A DNA stretch of 64,000 nucleotides, from the NCBI RefSeq assembly GCF_029227915.1, contig NC_079878.1, positions 8,682,001 through 8,746,000 of the forward strand, given 5' to 3'. The notes below the pieces were generated by a model. It did no database searches. It was not told the DNA's origin and saw only the letters and a list, made by a program, of their open reading frames with translations. Source of the DNA: Hydractinia symbiolongicarpus (Eukaryota; Cnidaria; Hydrozoa; Anthoathecata; Hydractiniidae). This document shows, piece after piece, positions 15,401-27,400 of the stretch (positions are counted from its first letter, which is position 1; each line of letters starts with the position of its first letter). The position numbers were made by a program, and so were the translations under genes.

Positions 15401-18400
15401 TTTAACTCAAAAACAGCCTTTTTTTTAAAAATCATCTACAGGATGAAATTTCATGTCAAAATGATTATATCTATCTTTTCGTTTAAGTAGTTCGCTACCC
15501 TACGTTCAAGTATTTCCATAACACAAAAATGAGATTTTTTTTGAAAGCGTCCCTCTCAATTTACCGCCCATCTCGAATAAGCGCCCTCCTAAAAGTCAAA
15601 TTTTGAAATAAGCGCCCGGGGCGCCTAATTGAGCATTTACGGTAGGAGTGTAAAATTGAATGCAAGATCACACTTACGAAAAAAATCGATCATTCCCTTA
15701 GACGTTCTAGGAAAATCGTCATCACAACGACGTAGTGAATCCGTCATTTTAGTACTAGAGATGCTTAATAATTTGTAATAAATAAATAAATAAACAAATA
15801 AATAAATACATCAATAAATTTATTTATTTACATATTTTTTGTTAATTTGTTTACTTGTTTGTTTATTTGTTTGTTTCTTGGTTGGGGTTCATGCACGCAA
15901 CAGTAAAAGAAAAGGGAAAATTCACGAAATCATTGTAAAATCTAAAGGGACTCCCTTTAAACCAGTTACACAAAAAGTAAAGGCTAAAACACACTTTGAT
16001 TTTTCAGTGATTATTCAAAAATGACGGTGTCTTTAAGCCTTACCTTCGTGTTTTCAATAACTAAGATGGGTTCAGGCCACCACCTCGACTTCACACATAC
16101 ACAGAATTCGGGAATACGTTAGAGAAATAATACTAGCTAATCCTAGGAAATACCGTTAAACGAAGGATGTGAGATTAAGGAATATTAGAGTGTTTTTTAT
16201 CGCGTGTTAACGTTTCCACTACTGCCAAGAACAACGGACGAAATACAAAGAGTTTTAAAAAAATTGAATTTTTTTACTTAAATCACAGATAATAGCAATT
16301 CTATTATGGTGTCTATTATGCTTATCACTTTCGAAAGGAAAATTCTACTCACTAGAAAGCCGAAGTTATAATAGACAATATACTTTATCTTTCATATAGA
16401 TATCGTAAAAATTTTGAATAGCCCAACCCATCAAATCATCACAAAAAAAGAGAGAAATGCCGTCTCTTTTACCTTTTGACAAAGTCAAACATTGCTGAGC
16501 TGTCAAATGTCCTGGCAAACGGAAACTCAACTCAACAGTGAAAAACGTCTCATCTTCAGAACTCGCCATTTTCGCGAACACAAATCTTCTTGAAGAAAAC
16601 ACCCAACCCTCGCACTTTGTCTAACGTACTTCTAATTAGCTGTCAGATTTTAATTACTCTCATTAGACTGTAATTAATTTGACTTAATTACACCTAATGA
16701 TACGTTGATTGATTGTTTGAAAGTTTGATTAGCCAGTTTGTAAATATTAAACGACACATGTTATCAAATGAGCTATAAAAACACATCCAGTGAAGTTGAA
16801 GCTTATAAACCTGGTGTATGGAACACCTGTGTTTTTACGTCAAAAAGAAAAAAATTACAGTCTTGATTATACTTTATTTTATATTTTGCTGTTTTGAAAA
16901 TCTTGTTCTTGAAAAATCAGAACACCTACGACAGAACGGTGCGATAACAGTTATCAACGTGTGTCAGAATAATTGTTGAGTTGATTTTTCGAGCGATATA
17001 GAAGATAGCCGAAGGAAAAAACAAACAAATTACATTCTCATCTTAATGAATGGGAAAACAACGTTTTTCGTGTGGAGAGTAGCATAAGTACTTTTTTTTA
17101 AAGCTGGGAGGGGGACATAACATATTTATTCCCAGAAGTTTTAGCAGGAAGAAAATAATTAACTTTTTCCATTTTCAGCAAAATTTAATTTTTAATCATC
17201 CGCGGGAATAAATTCCGCAAAATCCATTTAACTTGGTCAATAGCGAAAATAAATTCCGCAAAAATGTCGCATTTTTAACACTAACAATAAAGTGATGATA
17301 AAAAAAATACGACAACGAAACTTAAACGAAGAAACGTGATGACGTCATTATTGCGTAAACATAAATAATAGTTCCTTTCGACACCAAAGTTGGCATTTGC
17401 GACAAATAACGGCATAAACAATAATAGTGTGGTCGACAATTGTGTATAAAAACATTTGCCGCGACGACACTACTTTTGCGAAGCAGATAATCCAGGATTA
17501 AAACGTAAGCTAAAAATACAAGAACATTAATACCATCGTTACAATTTGTCTGGTATGACATCTACAGACACACAACGAGTCTTAGAATTAACCTCACGCT
17601 GTGTGTTAGCGACTTGTAGTAACGCTTAGTAATTTGTTAACATCTGATAACGTTCTTTTTATACTACAGAATGGTGAAGATGATATGTAATAAATTTGCA
17701 AGATTATTCGGACCCACACGGATTTGGTAGGTTTATATTCAGTGAAGAAAAAGTTTAAGAAAAAAAACTTTTGCGAATTTCGCAGTTATGGGAAAATCGC
17801 AAAAGTTTATACCGGCAAAAAATTCGATTGTAAACGCGAAAATGTTTAAGAGTAGTCGAAAATAGATGAGAGATTTCGTACAGGCTTTTTCCCCGTAAAA
17901 AATGTAATTTTGTAGAACCGCGAAAGATTCTTCCGCAAACACTTCCCAGAAAGTATAAATGGCTAAGAATAAATATCAAAAGACGCACGCCGGCGCAGTT
18001 AACTATTTACAACTTCAAAGCTAACACGTCGAAGTAATGTACAATTAAGCGGTCACTTAAAAACAATTCCAAAAATGTTTAAACTCAATAAAATCGATTT
18101 ATAAAATATATAAGCAATTTGTCACGTAACTCATTTTTACTTCAGTATACTTCAGTATACTTTACTGGAAGTTTTAAAATTGCACTAGTTAAGTTAAATC
18201 AGAGAGAAATTCTACGGCTAGTGAAAACTGCAGTAAAGTTAAACGATACCTTTCTTCTTTTTTACTCCACGTGGTATGTGCATCCACGATATAAACATGA
18301 CGCATTTGGAGATTTCTGCGTTCGCAGTAAAAACCATTATAAATCAGAAATTAAGTTTTTTCCGATATTAAGTTTAAATTCTACTCTAAGACCATAAAAT

Positions 18401-21400
18401 TCTGAAAACAAAAATGATTCCTCTCTGTACAAGCGATGTGGTTTTGAATGATACCTCTTTGACAAACCGCCAAAGAAATAGTCGTTTCTTCTCACGTGAC
18501 TTGCAATTCAGCTTTATGTAACACCTTTACCGCAAAAGGTGACATTCAGGCGCGCGATGAAAAAACCTAAACTTCACAGAGGACTCGAATAAAAACTATC
18601 ATTTTCTGCGCCTAGACCAAAATCAATATTTTAAGTCAAACATAAAGTAAACAGAGATGGTTGTATATTCACAGTTTTCTATATTTTATTTACTCTTCTA
18701 GCTTGAATCAATAAAAACGTGCGCGAGAGAAAGATATTAAAGTCACGACTTAGAAGCTTCTGACAAAACAAAAACAACTAATAATAAGCCAGTCTCGACG
18801 AAGTCACGTCGAATATTCGTAACAAAAGTTTCAGCTAAGTTTTTCGCGCGACTTCAGGAAGTTCTTTAAAGGTTGTTACTCTAAAAAATCCTGTAACAAG
18901 GAACATATGGTTAACCGTTCTATATTTATCAGCCAAAATTTACTAGGTAGGTCTACGTTATCCCTTTGATTCCATCACCACTGTCGCGAATAAAGTTAAA
19001 GCCGCAAGCTATTGTGGCATTTAGAAACAAACAAACAAACAAACAAACAAACAAACAAAACTTCTTCTTTCTTCAAATTACCGTAGTTGTATTTTTAAGT
19101 CACAGACGTGTACGACTTCAAATTCTGTCAAAATAAACCTGGTTTCCGCATGAACTGGATGTGCTCTTCTGTATTCAACGCAAAAAAAGTAGAGAATTGA
19201 GTTATGGGAAATACACAGCCTACTTCTATTTGCGGCATTTTTCTCCAAGTTATTTTTGGAAAAAAATCAGCAATGCTTAAAAAGACTATTCATGAATTTC
19301 AGCAATTTGCCCATCGATAAAAAAATCCACGGAGAAACCATCCCCCTCAATTACGACGAAACAGAAGCTTGGAAAAAGTAGCAAATTAAGGCAAATTGAT
19401 GAGCCTAATTAGAAGTTCTTTGCTACTGGAGTGACTAGATGTCGCAGCTATGTCCACCATTTTTTAAATCAGAACTAATATCAAATTTAACAGTTTTGTT
19501 GCAAAAAAAATGTTATTCTACAAATAAAAAAGTGAAAAAACGTTGTTTTCATATGCCGTTATATAGCTCCACATTACACCAATGAAATTTACCATTACAC
19601 ACAATGAACCTCATCGAGTTGAAATTCTACTTAACAAATGGCGCCAATTCTTACCACGAGAAAATTTGCAAGTTCCATTTTTTTACCAGGACATTAAATG
19701 CGACTAGCTTATGGAAGAGTAAAGTCGACAGATTTTTTTTCATAGAATCGAGAATACTTTTGTGCTTCATATACAGAAGCAAGCTGGTTATAAAATCGCA
19801 TGCCATGTAAATTGGTTACTTTGACCTTTCTTATTACTTGTTTAGATAAAGCTTAATTAAACTAATTTAAAGCAGGTATAGGCGTGTCGCACGATAAGAA
19901 AGAAATATAGGTGACATATTGGAAAATCAAAACTTCAAACGAATGCGTTCAAATGATCTAAATACTTCATCCAGTATATAGTATTAAATTTTGAAAACTT
20001 AGTTTACAATCAGAAGGGATCAACAAAGAGGCGGCATATAATTGAAATCTCATTGTACTTTAATTATGTGTGAGTAATTAGCTATTAAATTTGTTTGTTC
20101 TCTACACCTTATATATATGGTAAGTAGTTGTACTTTCGCAAGTGCTGAGAATTTACAAATGAATGGTGTAAGAGTGATAACATCGTAGTTTTAAACTTTT
20201 TAATTTCTTAAATAAGCGCCGACATGTTGAGGAATTGAAGTAACTTTTGTAAATGTTATCTTTTAAAAATTGTTTTTTGCATTTTTTCATGATATGAAAG
20301 TTAAAACCATATTGTGTTGATCATTTTCTGCATTTATAAAGTTTAGTGCTTATAATACTGTCAATCTAGCCAATTGCAACTCTTTGAAGTAAGAATGTTC
20401 AAAAGCTGCGTTGCGATTCGAAGTTTAACTTTAAACTCCGATCTGAAAATGAAAAACATTCCTCATGTTTATTCTTTTTGTGAATTTGAAATACACGGAA
20501 CTTCAAGCGACAAAGTACGGACCAGGAAGCAATATACACGTTTTTTTATCAACCTTACCAATCTTTTTTTAGAATCAAAAGCGCAATCCAACTCACAGAC
20601 AGACTGTTTAGGAGTTAAATTTCCTGCTATGACAGACAAACGCTATGGTGAAGAAAAATTCGTTGTTGTTAAAAAAATGGTTAGATGATTGGCCTTGTTC
20701 TCAAGTAAAATCAATGTTTGAATAACACATAAATAAAAATTCGTTTCAAATTGGTTTTAAAATAAAACTACAAGTAATTTCAGTGATGAAAGTGAATCTT
20801 AATATCGCTTTGCATAATCTTGAGACATTTCTGGCAGGAAGTTTCTTTAACAACATTTTACTTTCTTACTGATGTAAAGATTTGAGATTGGAGAAGGCCC
20901 TCCCTTCTCCAATTTCAAATCTCTGGGGAAGGAAATTTTACGCAAAATTCTTATTTTACGCGAAATTCCGCTTTTACGCGAAATTCTGATTTGTCTCAAC
21001 GGTAATTTCCACGATACATGTGTAGAAAATACAGACATAATGTCCACAAGAATATGAAAGTAGTTTCGAAAGTTTGTAGCCAATCAAAATGCGCAATTTC
21101 TTGGCAAAAAGGAAACGCAACTCGCATTTTCTGTAAACAATAGCTTGCGAGAAAGACTGCAGAAGGTTTAATGGGTAAAATTAACCTGCAAAAATATTAT
21201 AATCAAGTCATGAGGTAAAATCGTAAAATAATGAACGTTCAATATAAAAGAACTTAAATACCAACCTTTATTTTGATCAATATTTCTCAACTTACATTTG
21301 TAACAAGCGCACGACTTATTTCATAACATTCCTTCGAAAGCTTCGTTTTAAGTTTAAGAAAACAAATTGGATGCGTAACTAGTTCTATACATAGCAGCTA

Positions 21401-24400
21401 AATATGATTAATTAGTCAAACAATATTTTCCATGGTAATTAGGTATGAACACAATAGCTAAGTAATTTGAAAGTTTTGCATCTTGAAAGCAAGTTAAGAA
21501 TCCATCCAATGATATACAACCAGATTTTAATGAACAGAACTTTATCATGCCAAGTCACTTTTAAAATTCTGCAAATACATCTCAGTAAAATTAAAACTTA
21601 GGGTACTGAAAAGCCTATGCAAACAGAATCTTCATTTTTATCGACCGACGCCTGCTTAAATTGTTATTTGTCAAGAAGGTCAAAAATTTTTAGCAATAGT
21701 TGTTAATGTGATCAAAAAATCTGTTTTCGACCAACAGGCACTTGCCAAACATTGGGAGATTTTACGACAGTTGACATGGACAAAAATAAACAGCTATTGG
21801 TGACAAATAATTTGTTGACACTATCGTTCTGCATAGACGTTTATATAATTATGCCAAAAACACTGGGTTTTTTCTCCAACATCTTTGTCTGTATAGGTAA
21901 TTTTATGCAATCGCCAGTAGTAGGAAGCCCAAAAAATTCTCTGGTTTTTCCTACTTTTTAAGTGATTATGTTCAGAAGCTATTTTAGGTTTCTCGTGTGA
22001 TGCCAAAAACACTGGGTTTTTTCTCCAACATCTTTGTCTGTATAGGTAATTTTATGCAATCGCCAGTAGTAGGAAGCCCAAAAAATTCTCTGGTTTTTCC
22101 TACTTTTTAAGTGATTATGTTCAGAAGCTATTTTAGGTTTCTCGTGTGCCACCTTAAATTCTTAAATAAAAAAAAAATTTTCCTGAAAGATAGTAAAATC
22201 ATGTGACGGATTAATTGGATCTGAAGCGAAATTTTAAATCTTCGTCGTATTATGGTTCGCACTGTCGTAAACATTTGAAACCGACGTAAGTGTTACGATT
22301 GTCGTAACATGTAAGTTTTACGACGCTAAGTAAGTACAAGCCTAAAGTATTGCTGAACGTAAGGACAAAAAAGCAATTATGTCGAAATTATACAAGCAAC
22401 AACAGTAACGTAAAATCATCAATGAAACAAAAACATCAAGATATAAGAAAAACATTTTCCATTTGGTTCAAATCAGCAGACCAACATTACAGGTAGTGAA
22501 AAAGAAATAATAATTACCTTTTTATCGATTTTTTTATATCGTCATCTAGAAATTTTTAAATGTTATACGCTTACTATGATATAATTCGGATAACAATATT
22601 TTATCAAATGCGATTATAAGAAAAAAAGAAATAATGCTTTCTCTTTTTTTCTTTGACTTTATAAGAAGCTTTGATTAATTACGCTCTTTTTTTAATTCGC
22701 ACATACCTTACGGAATTTTACTGCCGTATTTAAACCTGTTCGCAATGCGGCTTAAATAACGTATATATTAAGATGTATACATACACAAAATAATAGTTGT
22801 TTAGTTCAGAACGGAAGTGATCAGTCAGAAAAACCTCGCTTACTCGAATAAAAACTGCAAAATTACTCTCACAACTATATGTTCATTTGCGACAAAGAGA
22901 GGATGGTCGTCTTTTACACAGCCTGATACTTAACAATGCGGTTGATTCAAGTCAGACTGAAATAGAAGAAAAATGTTGTTAAACTACTTAATATGACACC
23001 AATAACGGTTATAGAATTTGCGGAAGTGACGGCAACAAAAATTTATAATCAAAATTCACTTCCGAACTATACAAACTACTCATTTTTTGCTCAGAGTAAG
23101 GAAAATGACAGAGAAAGGCTAGGATGGTAAAAAACGAGTCGTAAAAAACTGTTAGGTTCGGAAAATTTGCAATGTATCATTCCGCTACTGAGAAACAATA
23201 AAGTTCCGGAACTTACAGAAAAAGAAAGCAGCTACCTGCTTGCAACAAGAAACTTCACAACTGAACCAACTCACACAAAGTTATTATCGATGGTTTAAAT
23301 GTTACATGCGAAGAAATATGTTAAGTCTCAATGACAAGACATCTCACTAGGGGTACTTAAAACGTTATAGGGGTGCAGATTAGTGTTTCTTAACATCATA
23401 TGTTTTGGAGATTTAGCTGAGCTTAAGAAGTTACTTACAAGAGATCAAGCAAATTGTAGAAGACAGAAAAATCATTACATAATCACGTGGCTCGTGTTAT
23501 CATATTATTGTTTTGTTTGTTTGTTTGTTTGTTTTTGTTTGTCTAATTCTTAACCTACATTTTTTTCTCTTTTTAAACAGTTTAAAGATTATCAAAAACA
23601 CAAGAACATTTACAAAACCAGAAAAAAAATTTTGGTGATTTTTTCACATTGCTTTTAAAATAAACTGAGTAAAATTTTTATCGTAAATTTCAGAGCAGAG
23701 TGTATTAGGAATTTTGAGAGAGATCAAATCTGTCAGTAAGGTTGGTTTTCTATAAAAATTGGGAAAATTTTTTTTCAATAATCACTGCAACATTTTAAAT
23801 TTTTTCAGGTAGAAAAACACACATCCAGCTAATGTTTTTTTTTAACAATTCATCGCAGAATATCTTAGCTAAGGCTTAAAGATTTTGGCTTTTCAGAGAG
23901 CTAATATAGTCGAAAACAAAGAAATTTAATCTTCGTAGGACGTAAACTAATTAGTGTGAACATATGATGTTTTTAAACATGATATGTTGGACAAAAAATG
24001 ACATCACATGGAGAAACATCGATATTTTGATGTCGCTTAAAAATATTCACGTACGGCTAATTTTTTTCATAATTTAAAATTCTGAATAAGAAAAATGATT
24101 CATTATAACCTTATTTGTTTCATAAGGACCTACCAGCCCAATTACATCTAATCGGCTGAAAAAAGCAAAAAAAAACTCATGCATGACATTTCGTGTGTTT
24201 GTTTCAAACATTGTGCTATCAACACACGAAAACAAAAATCAGTTTTTCTGAGATATGGCTACAAATTATTTGTTTACACAAGAAATTATCAAACTATTGT
24301 TAGAAATACTATTAGAAGGAGGAGCAAGCCATTACAGAAATATTTCTATTAAATTTCGGATGCAGATTTGAAGTGGCAAGATTCGATGAATTAGAAATAA

Positions 24401-27400
24401 TGAGAAAATACGATAAACATCTCTGTAAAAGACACTACGGATCCTATTTTTTATTTAGGGTAAGTTGATAAACTTCACAAAACTAAAGCTCACAAGTTAC
24501 AGGCGACCGCCACTTCTAATTTTAAAGTAGCGGAGAAAACTAAACAAAAAAAGAAGAAAAAAGTTTTATAATGGAAATTATCCTTCAGCTGTGTGCAAGG
24601 TCTTTACTGTTCGTAAACAAGTACTCTTTATTTAACAATTTTGGGAGTTTTCGATATATGATGATCATTCATCATTTATTTATATTCGGGAAAGGAAAAA
24701 AAAGCGAATAGCAAAACACACAAATTTAACGTGCTTTAAAAAAATTTCAGTTGGTTTATTGCTCATTTAATGTTTCATTGAATTTCCGCGCCCGAAGGTG
24801 TAGGAAATTCTTTAAAACCGTCGTTTTTTTCTTTCGGAGCATTTTTTGAGAAAAAATCGACCCTGGGATTTCACGTTCTTCTGAGAGGGGAGGATAGTAT
24901 TGGTATAACCATAGTCATAAGAGTCTTTTTTTCTTATGACTATGGTATAACTGACTAACTAACCCTGTCCCAAATGGTCAATTGCAAGGTCACAGATTTA
25001 AACTTCGTACCCAAACTCCCTAAGTACTGGGAAGTCATCTAAATGACGTATGGTATTTGTTTTCGACAAAATTTGGCACAGTTAACAAAAAAAGTATGCT
25101 GAACATAATGGTGACATTATAATTTTGATTTTTGTCACCTAAATGTCATTTTAGGCCAAAACTAGTCCAAAAATTAAAACTACTTCATTTTCAACAAAAT
25201 TTGGCACAGTTTAACAAATAAAGTATGCTGAACATGATGGCGACATCAAAATTTTGATTTCGTGTTACCTAAATGTCATTTCAGGCCATAATTTGTCCAA
25301 AAATTAAAACTACTTTATTTTCGACAAAAATTGGCGCAGTTAATAAAAAAAGTATGTTGAACATGATGGTCACATCAAAATTATTTTTTGTCAACTAAAT
25401 GCCGTTTAAGACCATAAACGTTTCAATCGCAAGACTTTCAACCATGAATGATGGCTGTACTTTTTGTTAGCAATTTCTTTTAAAATGTGAGTTTATAATG
25501 ACACGTTTCGTTTTGTTTGCGTCTATTGTAAGATAAAATGTTGTGTGCTTTATCTTCAGAGCTTCATGCACCAAACCTCTTCGAATGTTTGGCACGATAA
25601 CACAACGAATTAGCAGGTTGTCATCAAATGTTTTGACAGCAAGCGGAAATTCTTAGAGCACTAGGGCTTCTTGTTCTTGTTCAAATTTAAAACACGATAA
25701 TTCAATAATCCGAAAATCTATCACATCGGAATAAAAAAACGATCACAAAAAAAGTGTTAAAATTAGTACAATCTGTAATGTTTACATGACATCGTCAACT
25801 ACAAATGTATATTAAAATACCCGTATACGTCTGTCTGTCACTTAAAATGGTAACGCAAGTAGCAAGATGCACGCAATGCGCTATAACAAGGACGGGCAAT
25901 CCCGTGGATTTTTAGTATTCCTCAACAAACGAAATTCAGCTAGCGGATTTTTAAGAAGCGAAAGTCAGCTAGTGGATTCTCAAGAAATTCAGTTAAAAGG
26001 TTTTAGCGAATTTTTAACAAGTAAAATTGAGCTCGCAGACCTAGAAGAAATATGTAACTATACACCTTGTTATTTCAATTTGTCAAATAAATTCCTTGCT
26101 TAAATATAAAACAAATTTATATCACAAACTACAAAATCCTAGTAAATTTTTCAATAAAAGTGGCAAATTTGATCCTTGAAATAAATTTTCTGAATTTTAT
26201 GAAAAGTGAAATCTTCTTTCCGAGAAATTGCTGATACTACCTTATGATTTATCTTTGCGCGAATTTCGCAAATTTTATATACTATCGCGAAAACTAGTCT
26301 GCGCAATTCCTGTAAAAGTCAATTTGCGTACATATATCTTCGCGAATTTACTAATTCGGTAACAATAATTCTGGCAAAAATTTTTGAAGAAAAGGATTTT
26401 TACTTTTTTTCTTTTCTTGCTTTTCGCGGTAAATATATTATTTTAATTAAAACTAGACAGGGACGTGCGTTTAATAAGTACTGCAGTATTATATTAGGTA
26501 CGGAGACGCGTGGGCATTAAATACTACAGCAATATTGTGCAAACGGGGACGTGTGTCTATTAAGTCCTTCAATATTATAATACAGAAGGAAATGTATGTG
26601 TAACAAGTACAACAGAAATATAGTACAACAGAGAAGTGTGTATAATAAGTACTGCAGCAATACAGTACAGACGGAGAAGTGTGTGTAATAAGTACTGCAG
26701 CAATATAGTACAGACGGAGACGTGTGTGTAATAAGTACTACAGTAATATAGTACAGACGGAGAAGTGTGTGTAATAAGTACTACAGTAATATAGTACAGA
26801 CGGAGAAGTGTGTGTAATAAGTACTACAGTAATATAGTACAGACGGAGACGTGTGTGTAATAAGTACTGCAGTAATATAGTACAGACGGAGAAGTGTGTG
26901 TAATAAGTACTGCAGTAATATAGTACAGACGGAGAAGTGTGTGTAATAAGTACTACAGTAATATAGTACAGACGGAGAAGTGTGTGTAATAAGTACTGCA
27001 GTAATATAGTACAGACGGAGAAGTGTGTGTAATAAGTACTGCAGTAATATAGTACAGACGGAGAAGTGTGTGTAATAAGTACTGCAGTAATATAGTACAG
27101 ACGGAGACGTGTGTGTAATAAGTACTGCAGTAATATAGTACAGACGGAGAAGTGTGTGTAATAAGTACTACAGTAATATAGTACAGACGGAGACGTGTGT
27201 GTAATAAGTACTACAGTAATATAGTACAGACGGAGAAGTGTGTGTAATAAGTACTGCAGCAATATAGTACAGACGGAGACGTGTGTGTAATAAGTACTAC
27301 AGTAATATAGTACAGACGGAGAAGTGTGTGTAATAAGTACTACAGTAATATAGTACAGACGGAGAAGTGTGTGTAATAAGTACTACAGTAATATAGTACA

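Noticed and set aside
25867-26103. Plus-strand 78-codon frame with internal repeats
   Set aside because: The repeats (CAGCTAGCGGATTTTTAAGAA type, about 28 bp) are at DNA level; reads as a decayed minisatellite, not a gene.
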